From positions 1,116,001 through 1,180,000 of the forward strand of contig NZ_JAJSAR010000001.1 of NCBI RefSeq assembly GCF_021729085.1: a stretch of DNA of 64,000 bases, in the 5' to 3' direction. The notes beneath the pieces were generated by a model that was not told the origin of the DNA, ran no database searches, and saw nothing but the letters and a program-made list of their open reading frames with translations. The position numbers and the translations under genes are program-made. The DNA comes from Pseudohongiella sp. O18. Its GTDB lineage: Bacteria; Pseudomonadota; Gammaproteobacteria; Pseudomonadales; Pseudohongiellaceae. Each line of letters opens with the position of its first letter. Position 1 is the first letter of the stretch. This document shows positions 30,445 to 39,208 of the stretch, piece after piece.

Positions 30445-31841
30445 CGGCGTGATCGCTGCATGATGTGCCAACCTTTCAGCAGTGTGAGCGCCTCATTCAG
30501 CTGATAGTCGCTGACCACAATCTGCTCGGACGATGTCACCGGGCGCGGGCCGGATGGTTCCGGGTCACTGTTTTCATTGACGCCAGGCAGGTGTCCCTCC
30601 AGGTCGCGCTCCGAATAGATGCCGCGGCGTTCCAGGCTGCGTGTGACCAATGCCTCATCAACGCTGATATCCGGTTCGATACCAAAGGCCTGAATGGAAC
30701 GGCCACTGGGTGTGAAATACAGCGATGTTGTCAGCTTGAGTGCACGCTCATTGTTGATTGGCAGCACAGACTGAACAGAGCCCTTTCCGAAACTGCGGGT
30801 GCCCATGATCACGGCACGCCCCTGATCCTGCAGCGCGCCCGCCACAATTTCGGCTGCCGAGGCGGAACCGGTGTTGATCAGCACTACCAGAGGTACACCC
30901 TGACTGGGGTCGCTGGCAGTAGCCTGATAGGTTTCATTTGATTCGTTCATGCGTCCTTCGGTGTAAACGATCTGCCCATCAGTCAGGAACGCATCGGCGA
31001 CTGCCACTGAAGCTTCCAGAACGCCACCCGGGTTGTTGCGAAGATCCAGTACCATGCCGTTCAATGGGCCACCATTGTTTTCAATCAGGGTCTCCAGTGC
31101 TTTCACCACTTCCTCGCCGGTATTGACGCGGAACTGGGCGATACGCAGGTAGGCATAACCCGGTTCGAGCATCCGATGTCGAACACTCTCTACCGAAATC
31201 ACCTCGCGTGTCAGGGTCAGGTCAATCGGTTCTGACTCGTCATTGCGCATCAGCGTCAGGTCGATGGTCGTACCTGGCTCGCCGCGCAGCATTTCAATGG
31301 CGTCGTTGACGATCATTTCACGCAATGGACGGCCGTCGATCTCGACGATCAGGTCTCCGGCCATAACGCCGGCCCGATCAGCCGGTGAGCCGTCCAGAGG
31401 CGTGATCACCTTGATGTATCCATCTTCTTCGCCAACCTCAATACCCAGGCCACCAAACTGACCTTCGGTGCTTTCCTGCAGTGAGTCGTAATCATTGGCA
31501 TTCAGGTAGGCGGAGTGCGGGTCGAGGCCAGCCAGCATGCCGCGTATGGCGTACTCGATCAGAGTCTGGTCATCGATGTCCTGCACATAGGCGCTGCGAA
31601 TGGCCTCCAGCGCCTCGGCAAACATACGTACTTCGTTGATCGGCAACGGTCTTGTGTCAGCGGTCGGCTGCCCGGCCTCCGGGTTATCCATGACAGGCTG
31701 CGCAGACGTGGATACAGATGCTGTGGTGAGTATCAATCCCAGCAGTGCACCGAGCACGGAGCCGGCTGAGCGCGTAACAGATCTTGCGGCACGCCTGTCT
31801 GTGACAGTTGCCGACGCATCATGGGAATGTAGTGTGTTCAT
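30441..31841 (-). CDS. S41 C-terminal processing peptidase (CtpA type)
   Basis: The 466-residue periplasmic protease has a signal sequence ending near TSAQP. A PDZ domain covers about 105-190 (GGLGIEVGEEDGYIKVI; GVMAGDLIVEIDG), and the tail-protease core has the catalytic Ser in NTGSASAAEIVAGAL and Lys in RSFGKGSVQ. Ctp enzymes cleave cell-wall hydrolases and other exported proteins. It lies 26 bases after envC and runs into the YibQ-like gene, forming an envelope-remodelling operon. Confidence 0.93.
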   Translation of the reverse strand: MNTLHSHDASATVTDRRAARSVTRSAGSVLGALLGLILTTASVSTSAQPVMDNPEAGQPTADTRPLPINEVRMFAEALEAIRSAYVQDIDDQTLIEYAIRGMLAGLDPHSAYLNANDYDSLQESTEGQFGGLGIEVGEEDGYIKVITPLDGSPADRAGVMAGDLIVEIDGRPLREMIVNDAIEMLRGEPGTTIDLTLMRNDESEPIDLTLTREVISVESVRHRMLEPGYAYLRIAQFRVNTGEEVVKALETLIENNGGPLNGMVLDLRNNPGGVLEASVAVADAFLTDGQIVYTEGRMNESNETYQATASDPSQGVPLVVLINTGSASAAEIVAGALQDQGRAVIMGTRSFGKGSVQSVLPINNERALKLTTSLYFTPSGRSIQAFGIEPDISVDEALVTRSLERRGIYSERDLEGHLPGVNENSDPEPSGPRPVTSSEQIVVSDYQLNEALTLLKGWHIMQRSRR

Positions 31842-31867
31842 GAACTCTCCTCGTAGTGCTCAGCAGT

Positions 31868-33079
31868 TTAGCGCACTGTTTCAAGCCATTCGACCGGATT
31901 TAGTGTCTGACTGTTGCGGCGGATCTCGAAATACAGGCCAGGCATGCCCATGCCCGCATCCGTTCCGGCGGTTCCGACCGGTTCTCCGCGGTTTACCCAG
32001 TCTCCGCTTTGTTTGTTTAATGACTGCTGATGCGCGTAAAGGCTGAGATAGGCATTGCCGTGGTCGACGACAATCAGATTACCTGATCCGCGCAGCCAGT
32101 CGGCAAACACAACACGTCCGGGGTGAATGGCGCGAACCGCAGAACCTGCTTCCGCAGCAATGATGATGCCCTGGCGCTGAAGGTTGCCATCACTGTAGCG
32201 ATCTCCATAGCGCGCCAGCAACTCACCCCGTAGGGGCCAGGGCATGCTGCCGCGCGAGTCTGCGAATGGCATGAGATCTTCAGGTGCCGGGATGTCTTCG
32301 ACGATGCGATTGATCTCGTCGATCAGCTCCTGCAGCTCCTGGCGATCCTGCTTTAGTTGACTGAGCTCATCGCCACGTTCAGCCAGTTGTACATCCAGGC
32401 TGGCGATGATTTCCCGCCGTTGCTGCTGTGCCTCTGCCAGGGCACTCTGCCGGGCATTTAACAGTTCCGACTGTTGAGCGATGGCCACCTGAGCAGTGCT
32501 CAGTTCATCCGAGTTGGAATCAATCTGTGAAAGGGTTTCGCGCCACTGCCTGATCTGCTCCAGTCGATCCTGGTTTATGTGCTCAAAATATACCAGCATA
32601 CGCTGGGTGGTTGCAGGGTCCTGCTGGTTCAGTAGAAGTTTTAGCTGGCTGTCGCTGCCTGCTTTGTAGGTGGCGCGCAATGCCTCGGCAATCTGCTGGC
32701 GCTGAGCGTCGCTGCGCTGCAACAACTCGCGGCGCTGAGATTCCAGGGTACGCAACTGGTTATCCAGATTGGCGAGCTGCTGCTCGTTCTGCGCGATCAG
32801 TTGTGACAGGTCTCTTGCCTCAGCGCCAAGACGATCCAGTTCAAGCTCTTCGGCGGAACGTTGCTGCCGGGTCTCCGACACCCACTGTTCAATGGCCGAA
32901 ATGGCATTGTCCAGCTCATTCAGCCGGGTCTGATTGTCGTCCTGGGCGCTCGCCTGTGTTGCCAAAAACAACCCGGCCACAAAGACTGCAACGGCAACAC
33001 AGTCAGGAAGCCGCAGAGGTCGCTGCTGCCAGCCCGAGCCAGCAGGCCGATCCGCTGTCGCGTCCCACTCGATTGCCAT
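31868..33079 (-). CDS. envC: Murein hydrolase activator EnvC-like (M23 family)
   Basis: The 403-residue protein has an export signal (ASAQDDN), a long coiled coil (about 60-260, with many Gln/Leu/Glu heptads) and a C-terminal LytM/M23 domain (RQGIIIAAEAGSAVRAIHPG; GLYFEIRRNSQTLNPVEW). The metal-binding H-x-H motif of active M23 enzymes is replaced by GLYFEIR, which is how EnvC loses peptidase activity and instead activates amidases at division. It lies 15 bases after gpmI. Confidence 0.92.
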   Translation of the reverse strand: MAIEWDATADRPAGSGWQQRPLRLPDCVAVAVFVAGLFLATQASAQDDNQTRLNELDNAISAIEQWVSETRQQRSAEELELDRLGAEARDLSQLIAQNEQQLANLDNQLRTLESQRRELLQRSDAQRQQIAEALRATYKAGSDSQLKLLLNQQDPATTQRMLVYFEHINQDRLEQIRQWRETLSQIDSNSDELSTAQVAIAQQSELLNARQSALAEAQQQRREIIASLDVQLAERGDELSQLKQDRQELQELIDEINRIVEDIPAPEDLMPFADSRGSMPWPLRGELLARYGDRYSDGNLQRQGIIIAAEAGSAVRAIHPGRVVFADWLRGSGNLIVVDHGNAYLSLYAHQQSLNKQSGDWVNRGEPVGTAGTDAGMGMPGLYFEIRRNSQTLNPVEWLETVR

Positions 33080-33094
33080 GAATTCAGTCCAGAT

Positions 33095-34651
33095 TCAGGG
33101 TGCCATCAGCACGTGGCCAGTCATTTCTGGCGGAACATCCAGATCCATCAGCTTGAGCATGGTAGGCGCGATGTCGGACAGCGCACCCTCCTGTGTGAAG
33201 CGCCACTCGCGCGGACCCACATAGACAAGAGGCACAGGGCCAGAGGTATGTGAGGTCAGTGCCTGGCCTGACTCTGGATCCAGCATCTGCTCGACATTGC
33301 CATGGTCCGCAGTAATCAGCATTTGTCCGTCGGTGGCGCGAATCGCTTCTACCAGGCGGCCCAGGCATTCATCAAGTGTTTCCACAGCTTTTACCGCGGC
33401 GTCAAAATCGCCCGTGTGACCCACCATGTCGCCGTTGGCATAGTTGCAGACGATGGCGTCGAATTGTTTGTTGCTAATGGCTTCCACCAGCTTGTCGGTC
33501 ACCTCTGGTGCGCTCATTTCAGGCTTCAGGTCATAGGTGGCCACGTCCGGCGAAGGGATCAGAATACGCTCTTCGCCGTCGAAGGGCTTCTCGCGCCCGC
33601 CGCTGAAAAAGAAAGTGACATGCGCATATTTCTCGGTTTCGGCAATGCGCAGCTGGCTGCGATTCTGGTTTGCCAGGTATTCACCCAGACTGTTGGTCAA
33701 CTGCTGCGGGGGATAGGCACAGGCCGCGTATTCGTTAAGATCGGCGGCATATTCGGTGAGCATGACAAAGGCGCCGAGTGTGGGCTGAGCTTTGCGCACG
33801 AAACCGTCAAAGTCCGGATTGACCAGGGCATGCGCCAGCTGACGGGCCCGGTCTGCACGGAAGTTCATGAACACCACTGCGTCACCATCGGCAATTGCTA
33901 CCGGGCTTTCTCCCTCGGCAGCGATGGCAGTGGCCTGCACGAACTCATCGTCTTCATCCCGCGCGTAGGCATCGGCCAGTGCCTGTTCGGCAGTGGGAGC
34001 AACGAATTGGCCCAGGCCTGCCGTGATGAGGTTGTAGGCGGTCATCATACGGTCCCAGCGCTTGTCCCGGTCCATGGCGAAATAACGGCCGACAACAGAC
34101 ACGATGCGGCCCAGGCCCTTTTGGCGCAGGGCTGCATCCGCCTTTTGGATGGATGTCAGGGCGCTACGTGGCGGCATGTCACGCCCATCAAGGAAGGCGT
34201 GGAGATAGATGCGCTTGACGCCTTTCTTATCGGCCAGTCTGATCATGGCCAGGATGTGGTCTTCGTGGGAGTGGATGCCGCCCGGCGACAGCAGCCCCAT
34301 GATGTGCAGGGCGCGGTCTGAATCGGCGGCTTTCTGGGCGGCAGCGCACAGTGCCTTGTTGTCGTAAAAGCCTCCGTCAGCGATGTCCTTGTCGATCATG
34401 GTCAGGCTTTGATACACCACCCGTCCGGCACCCAGGTTCATGTGCCCAACTTCGGAGTTGCCCATCTGGCCGCCGGGCAAACCAACGTCTATTCCTGAGG
34501 TCTTGATAAGGGTGTGAGGGCAGTGCTGCCACAGTGAGTCCCAGACAGGGGTGTTGGCGGCAGCGATGGCGTTGGAGTCAGTTTCCTCCCGATGACCCCA
34601 GCCATCCAGAATAAGCAGCAGGGTGGCGGGGCGACTGGTAGTGTTGGTCAT
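33095..34651 (-). CDS. gpmI: Cofactor-independent phosphoglycerate mutase
   Basis: The 518-residue alkaline-phosphatase-superfamily enzyme interconverts 2- and 3-phosphoglycerate. It shows [18 protein letters not shown], the catalytic Ser in [30 protein letters not shown], and metal ligands in [12 protein letters not shown] and [12 protein letters not shown] chose ATG 34651 ([10 protein letters not shown]), which has AAGGA about 10 bases upstream, over the longer frame to 34702. It heads the minus-strand group gpmI-envC-ctpA-yibQ and is divergent from the rhodanese. Confidence 0.96.
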   Translation of the reverse strand: MTNTTSRPATLLLILDGWGHREETDSNAIAAANTPVWDSLWQHCPHTLIKTSGIDVGLPGGQMGNSEVGHMNLGAGRVVYQSLTMIDKDIADGGFYDNKALCAAAQKAADSDRALHIMGLLSPGGIHSHEDHILAMIRLADKKGVKRIYLHAFLDGRDMPPRSALTSIQKADAALRQKGLGRIVSVVGRYFAMDRDKRWDRMMTAYNLITAGLGQFVAPTAEQALADAYARDEDDEFVQATAIAAEGESPVAIADGDAVVFMNFRADRARQLAHALVNPDFDGFVRKAQPTLGAFVMLTEYAADLNEYAACAYPPQQLTNSLGEYLANQNRSQLRIAETEKYAHVTFFFSGGREKPFDGEERILIPSPDVATYDLKPEMSAPEVTDKLVEAISNKQFDAIVCNYANGDMVGHTGDFDAAVKAVETLDECLGRLVEAIRATDGQMLITADHGNVEQMLDPESGQALTSHTSGPVPLVYVGPREWRFTQEGALSDIAPTMLKLMDLDVPPEMTGHVLMAP

Positions 34652-34790
34652 TGCTGTAGTCCTTGTGGTCTCTAGTCTGTAGCAGGTCGTTGACTTCGCC
34701 ATTATCGCGGAACCGAGGCAAAAGTACCAATAGACATAAGGCCCGTGTATACTTCGCGGCTTGGTAGATTAGAGTAACGGGCTTGAAGGC

Positions 34791-35210
34791 ATGGCACAGT
34801 TTATCGAATTCGTGGGCAATCACTGGATGCTGTCAGGATTGTGGATGGCGCTGTTGGTGGCGTTCCTGTTCCACCGCAGTAAAACCAATGCGCGCGCGGT
34901 TGGCACTCAGGAAGCTGTCATGCTGGTAAACAGAAAAGATGGTGTGATGCTGGATATCCGTGATAAAAAGGAATTTGACGCAGGACACATCGTCGATTCG
35001 ATCCATATTCCCGCCAACAAGCTTTCAGAGCGATTGGCTGAGCTTGAAAAGTATAAATCCCGTCCCATTATTGTTGTATGCAAGCTGGGGCAGCATTCCG
35101 CCGACAGTTGCAAGATCCTGTCGAATGCAGGGTTTGATCAGGTCGTCAGGCTTCGCGGTGGTATGGCAGAGTGGCGTGGTCAAAACCTGCCAGTCGTGCA
35201 GAAAAAGTAG
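34791..35210 (+). CDS. Membrane-anchored rhodanese (YibN-like)
   Basis: The 139-residue protein has one N-terminal membrane segment (about residues 8-27) and a cytoplasmic rhodanese domain (VMLDIRDKKEFDAGHI, IPANKLSERLAEL). The candidate active-site Cys lies in VVCKLGQHSADSC. Rhodaneses carry sulfane sulfur. Its position upstream of secB and opposite gpmI is the common gammaproteobacterial arrangement of yibN. Confidence 0.9.
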   Translation: MAQFIEFVGNHWMLSGLWMALLVAFLFHRSKTNARAVGTQEAVMLVNRKDGVMLDIRDKKEFDAGHIVDSIHIPANKLSERLAELEKYKSRPIIVVCKLGQHSADSCKILSNAGFDQVVRLRGGMAEWRGQNLPVVQKK

Positions 35211-35287
35211 CACGAAACTCTACTTTACAAGTTAATTTACGCTAACAGCGTACTTCACAAACAGACAGCAAGAGAGATAGTCAGATC

Positions 35288-35815
35288 ATGGCAGAGAACG
35301 AAAACAACCAGAATGGAAACGGCCAGGCAGCTTCACAATCAGCACAGCAGGCTGGTCAAGAAGGTCAACAGGGACCAATGTTCGCGCTGCAGCGCATTTA
35401 CCTGAAGGATTCATCATTCGAATCCCCCAAGACGCCGGAAGTATTCCGCAGCCAGTGGGCTCCGAAGATCACTTTCAACCTGAACACCAGCAACAGCAAG
35501 ATCGCTGACGGCGTTTACGACGTGGTCTTGAAACTGACTATCGAAGCCAAGCAGGACGACAATATTGCCTTCCTGGTGGAAGTGCAGCAGGCCGGTATTT
35601 TTACCTGCAATGGCTTTGCAGAAGCAGATCTGGAGCGCGTTCTGGCAACAGTATGCCCTAACATCCTGTTCCCATACGCTCGAGAAACCATTGATGCGCT
35701 GGTAACGCGCGGCAGCTTCCCGGCCGTCATGCTGGCCCCTGTTAACTTTGATGCAGTGTATGCGCAGTCCAAGGCGCAGCAGCAAGGTCAGAGCGGCGAA
35801 CAGCCCGCTAGCTGA
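35288..35815 (+). CDS. secB: Protein-export chaperone SecB
   Basis: The 175-residue chaperone keeps preproteins unfolded and hands them to SecA. Its core (FALQRIYLKDSSFESPKTP, then ECNGF-like QQAGIFTCNGFAEADLERVL and CPNILFPYARETI) is unmistakable. The N terminus carries an extra Gln/Asn-rich tail of about 35 residues. A 12-base stem hairpin follows the stop. Confidence 0.97.
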   Translation: MAENENNQNGNGQAASQSAQQAGQEGQQGPMFALQRIYLKDSSFESPKTPEVFRSQWAPKITFNLNTSNSKIADGVYDVVLKLTIEAKQDDNIAFLVEVQQAGIFTCNGFAEADLERVLATVCPNILFPYARETIDALVTRGSFPAVMLAPVNFDAVYAQSKAQQQGQSGEQPAS

Positions 35816-35828
35816 TCGGCAACGAAAC

Positions 35829-35862
35829 TGCCTGCCGGTCATCATCTTGAGATCGGCAGGCA
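35829..35862 (+). terminator. Hairpin after secB, probable terminator
   Basis: TGCCTGCCGGTC/GATCGGCAGGCA forms a 12-base stem with one G-T pair, 13 bases past the secB stop. No long U tract follows, so efficiency is uncertain. Confidence 0.5.
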
Positions 35863-35933
35863 AATCCACCTCATTCTGCATGTTCCCATCATTTCTTGAG
35901 TTTTCATGACTTTTGTCGTGAAACCGCGAAAAT

Positions 35934-36410
35934 TTACAACAAATCTGGGAAGTCTTTTTGTCTAAGCGCTTCGTACAAAGCAATAGCCACCGTATTGGAC
36001 AGGTTCAGGCTCCTGCTGTTGGCCTGCATCGGCAGGCGCAGTTTCTGACTGGCAGGTAGTGCGTCAAGCAGGTCCGGCGGCAATCCGCGGGTTTCGGGCC
36101 CGAACAGTAGTCCATCTCCTGCGTTGAAGGCAGCTTGATGGTAGTGTCGGCTACCCTTGGTCGTGAAACCATAAAGCAGGTTGTCAGGATAATGAGCCTG
36201 AAAATGCTGCTCGAATGATGCCCAGTCTGACCAGCGTGTGACCTGGCTCAGTTCGTGATAATCAAGGCCGGCACGGCGTACTTTCTTTTCATCCAGGTCA
36301 AAGCCGAGTGGCTCGATCAGATGTAGCGACGCACCGGTATTTGCGATTAATCGAATGATATTGCCGGTGTTGGGAGGGATTTCAGGTTGATACAGGATGA
36401 TTTGAAACAA
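35934..36410 (-). CDS. trmL: tRNA (cytidine/uridine-34-2'-O)-methyltransferase TrmL
   Basis: The 158-residue SPOUT methyltransferase has YQPEIPPNTGNIIRLIANTG at the N terminus and the knot region LLFGPETRGLPPDLLD and SRSLNLSNTVAIALYEALRQ. TrmL 2'-O-methylates the wobble base of tRNA-Leu isoacceptors. It is divergent from the msh operon, and its usual neighbour secB faces it. Confidence 0.95.
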   Translation of the reverse strand: MFQIILYQPEIPPNTGNIIRLIANTGASLHLIEPLGFDLDEKKVRRAGLDYHELSQVTRWSDWASFEQHFQAHYPDNLLYGFTTKGSRHYHQAAFNAGDGLLFGPETRGLPPDLLDALPASQKLRLPMQANSRSLNLSNTVAIALYEALRQKDFPDLL

Positions 36411-36485
36411 TGTCTTGTCGCTGAGCCGTTAAAACGTCCCCAAATATACCCCTGAAGGGGGCTTTTTACTATAGAAATTGGTAGT

Positions 36486-36514
36486 TTGACGCTTATAATT
36501 CAACATATTATTAA
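36486..36514 (+). promoter_or_regulatory. Possible promoter of the msh operon
   Basis: TTGACG (36486-36491) and TATTAA (36509-36514) are 17 bases apart, about 55 bases before the mshI start. The word TAGTTTGACG that includes the -35 recurs in the gap before mshA. A small CCCC-TGAA-GGGG hairpin with CTTTTT lies upstream at 36449-36466. Confidence 0.45.
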
Positions 36515-36568
36515 ATTGGCCGTCATAGTAGCTAGTTAGCTCAAAAGCGGTCTTCTGAGGTTGTGTTA

Positions 36569-37507
36569 GTGCTGAAATGGTTGGGGCGCAAGAATCGGGT
36601 CGATGGTCTGGTGGGTTTGTCGATAAATGATCGGCGGATCTCGCTTGCGCATGTAAGCCGTCGACGCGATGAAGTAGTTCTGGAGCACTGCCTGCACGAG
36701 GATCTGGCGCAAAGGAGTCTGCGGGACGGACTTATCCAGCTAGTCGATGAGCAACGCCTCGCGGGGGCTGATACCAACCTGGTGCTGGCGCCAGGCGACT
36801 ACAGCGTCTACCTGGTGGATATGCCTCAAGTAGAGTCTGCAGAAGTGGCTGCGGCAGTCCGTTGGAAGATCAAGGACCTGCTGGATATGCCGGTTGAAGA
36901 TGCGGTGATCGACGTGTTTCCATTGCCGGACGATGCTTTTCAGGCGCGCAAGCAGATGGTTTATGCAGTCGCGGCCAATCGTCCAAAGCTTGAGCAGGCT
37001 ATTGAAGTGGTTGAGCGAAGTGGTCTGTCGTTGAGTAGTATCGATATCCCGGAAATGGCCATGCGCAACGTGACCACGCAATTCGCGGACGATAGCAATG
37101 GGCTGGCATTTATCGCCCTCAAGGCTAGTGGCAGCATGATGAATGTGACCAGGAATGGCGAGCTGTACCTGACACGTAAAATCAACACGCCGGTTGGGCC
37201 AGATGCGCTGCTCGAGGTTGATTGGGAGATGGTCAGGGACCGGCTTGCATTGGAAATTCAACGCTCTCTTGACTATTTTGAGAGCCAGATGGGACAAAGC
37301 CCTATTACACAAATCATGATTGCACCGCGTCAGAAAGACACTGAGTCAATGATGAATTCGCTTGCTGATGCGCTGGCGTCCCCAGTGGGCATGCTGGATT
37401 TTTACAATGACCTGGACGCGCCACAGGAGATTACTGCGGAAACCAAGGGTGCCTGCATGATGGCAATTGGCGCGGCACTGAGAACTGATAGCGTGGGGAG
37501 CGCCTGA
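36569..37507 (+). CDS. mshI: MSHA biogenesis protein MshI (PilM-like)
   Basis: The 312-residue protein is the actin-fold, PilM-like cytoplasmic component of the MSHA pilus platform. It has VDGLVGLSINDRRISLAHVS at the N terminus, a LVLAPGDYSVYLVDMPQVES block and VYAVAANRPKLEQAIEVVE. The GTG at 36569 lies 8 bases after GAGG; an in-frame GTG at 36563 is closer than a ribosome site normally allows. It opens the msh operon and is followed three bases later by the PilN-like gene. Confidence 0.88.
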   Translation: MLKWLGRKNRVDGLVGLSINDRRISLAHVSRRRDEVVLEHCLHEDLAQRSLRDGLIQLVDEQRLAGADTNLVLAPGDYSVYLVDMPQVESAEVAAAVRWKIKDLLDMPVEDAVIDVFPLPDDAFQARKQMVYAVAANRPKLEQAIEVVERSGLSLSSIDIPEMAMRNVTTQFADDSNGLAFIALKASGSMMNVTRNGELYLTRKINTPVGPDALLEVDWEMVRDRLALEIQRSLDYFESQMGQSPITQIMIAPRQKDTESMMNSLADALASPVGMLDFYNDLDAPQEITAETKGACMMAIGAALRTDSVGSA

Positions 37508-37510
37508 CAC

Positions 37511-38116
37511 GTGGCCAGCAATAGCCAACAGATCAATCTTTATCTGCCAGAGCTGCGGCCCAGGCGTGATCTGGTAACTGCAGTTAGAGCAGTTCAGCTC
37601 CTGTCAGTGCTGTTTGGTCTGGCATTGTTGGTGTCGCTGTTCCAGTGGTGGCAGACCCGCAGCTATGAGAACCGACTGACAGAAGTCGAGCTGGCGCTTC
37701 AGGAACAGACTGCTCGCACTGAGCGGCTGGAAGCAGAAGTGGCCGCGCGTGCTACCGACCAGGCGCTGGTCCGCGAAATGGATACACGCGAGCTGAGGGT
37801 CCAGCAGGCTCGCGAGCTTTACGATTTTATGCAGGGAACGACCCTGGGCAATCTTGTCGGTTATTCACAGCATCTGAAAGACCTGTCGCGTGCCTCGTTC
37901 ACAGGTCTGTGGCTGCAGGAGTTTCGTATCGTAGGTAACGCTGACCAGGTGATGATTCGTGGTGTGGCCCAGGAACCGGCTATGTTGCCTGACTACGTGG
38001 GACGCCTTAGTGGCGGTAGCAGTGCAATAAGCACCCGACGATTCAATCGCCTGATCAGTTCACGCGATGATAATCAGCAGTCCCTCTACGAGTTTACGCT
38101 GGAGGCCAGTGAATGA
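37511..38116 (+). CDS. PilN-like MSHA platform protein (second MshI-type gene)
   Basis: The 201-residue protein starts with QQINLYLPELRPRRDL, the PilN-type N-terminal peptide that binds PilM. It then has one membrane segment (about 30-46) and a coiled coil, followed by a small alpha/beta periplasmic domain. It begins at GTG 37511 and overlaps mshJ by four bases. By position and fold it is the inner-membrane partner of MshI. Confidence 0.85.
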   Translation: MASNSQQINLYLPELRPRRDLVTAVRAVQLLSVLFGLALLVSLFQWWQTRSYENRLTEVELALQEQTARTERLEAEVAARATDQALVREMDTRELRVQQARELYDFMQGTTLGNLVGYSQHLKDLSRASFTGLWLQEFRIVGNADQVMIRGVAQEPAMLPDYVGRLSGGSSAISTRRFNRLISSRDDNQQSLYEFTLEASE

Positions 38117-38805
38117 GTCTTAAACGGCGCCTGAAAGCAGCGGGGGACTCATTTGATCGACGCCCAGCTGCAGAAAAGACCATTCTTGCCGTGCTCGGTC
38201 TGGGTATGCTGGTCTGGTTGTATACGATTTTTGTGTTTGATCCATTGAGCCTCGCTCGTGATGAGGTTGCCCGCCAGCTAGCGACTACTGAGGCCCGGTT
38301 GGGGACCATGCAGCAGCGCGAGCGGACCGCAGTTATTATGGGGAACGAAGATCCCAATCAAGCTGTGCGGCAGCGCATTGAACGAGCCATGGCCAATCAG
38401 CAACAGCTGCAGCAGCAAATCGAATCCCTGGCCGGCAATCTGGTGACGCCTCAATCCATGACACGATTGCTGACTTCCATGCTGGAAAGCCGCGAGGGTC
38501 TGGAATTGATTCGGGTTGAAAACCAGATGCCTATTCCGATGCGCGACAACCTGGCTGAGAGCAGTGGCGAGGGCGGTGCCTCGCAGACGGATGACGCTGA
38601 GCGCCTGCAAATTTTCAAGCACGTTCTGAGGCTCGAGCTGGAAGGCGATTATTTAAGTCTTATCAGTTACTTGCGAAGCGTTGAGGCGTTCTCTGAGCGA
38701 TTCTTCTGGGATGAACTTCATTTTGTTCAGACTACCTGGCCTAATGCCCGTATCACGCTGCAATTGCACACTCTGAGCGCTGAGGAGGGGTTCGTTGGTG
38801 TTTAG
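38113..38805 (+). CDS. mshJ: MSHA biogenesis protein MshJ (PilO-like)
   Basis: The 230-residue protein has a cytoplasmic N terminus, a membrane segment at about 24-41 (ILAVLGLGMLVWLYTIFVF) and a coiled coil leading to a small periplasmic domain ending in WPNARITLQLHTLSAEEGFVGV. This is the PilO/MshJ layout. It pairs with the PilN-like protein in the inner-membrane frame. The start overlaps the previous stop as ATGA. Confidence 0.85.
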   Translation: MSLKRRLKAAGDSFDRRPAAEKTILAVLGLGMLVWLYTIFVFDPLSLARDEVARQLATTEARLGTMQQRERTAVIMGNEDPNQAVRQRIERAMANQQQLQQQIESLAGNLVTPQSMTRLLTSMLESREGLELIRVENQMPIPMRDNLAESSGEGGASQTDDAERLQIFKHVLRLELEGDYLSLISYLRSVEAFSERFFWDELHFVQTTWPNARITLQLHTLSAEEGFVGV

Positions 38806-39208
38806 GCCTCGCATTATGACAGGATTGATTAGATTTGTGGCGCTTCTGGCGGCTGTGACAATAGGCAGCAGCCTGACCGCGCAGACGCTGACTATTGATG
38901 GCGAGGTTTTTCGCGACCCGACTCAGCCGCCGCCAAGTGGAATTGCAATGCAGGCCGCTGAAGCGATGGCGGTAGTTGCAGGTGGGCCAGAAATCGCAAT
39001 CAATAACACTAATTACGTGGTCAGTTTTGTCAGAACAGGCGGGAATCGACCCATAGCAGTTATCAATGATCGTCAACTGACAATCGGTGATATTGTTGAC
39101 GGTGCCGAAATAATGGATATTCGCAACGGGGAAGTTGTGCTGTCAGCCGCAGGCAGAGATTACGTGTTAACAGCTTTTACGCGCTCAATCAGGGAGCCGG
39201 TTGAATGA
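38798..39208 (+). CDS. mshK: MSHA biogenesis protein MshK (PilP-like)
   Basis: A roughly 136-residue exported protein: signal peptide (LIRFVALLAAVTIGSSLTAQ), then DGEVFRDPTQPP, a PilP-like start, and a small beta domain. MshK is thought to link the inner-membrane frame to the secretin MshL. The strong site AGGAGG (38783-38788) serves either GTG 38798 or TTG 38795; I chose GTG. It overlaps mshJ by eight bases and mshL by four. Confidence 0.8.
   Translation: MFRPRIMTGLIRFVALLAAVTIGSSLTAQTLTIDGEVFRDPTQPPPSGIAMQAAEAMAVVAGGPEIAINNTNYVVSFVRTGGNRPIAVINDRQLTIGDIVDGAEIMDIRNGEVVLSAAGRDYVLTAFTRSIREPVE

Noticed and set aside
33302-34321. 339-residue plus-strand frame opposite gpmI
   Set aside because: It is antisense to a full-length gpmI with all catalytic motifs; no domain is recognisable in it.
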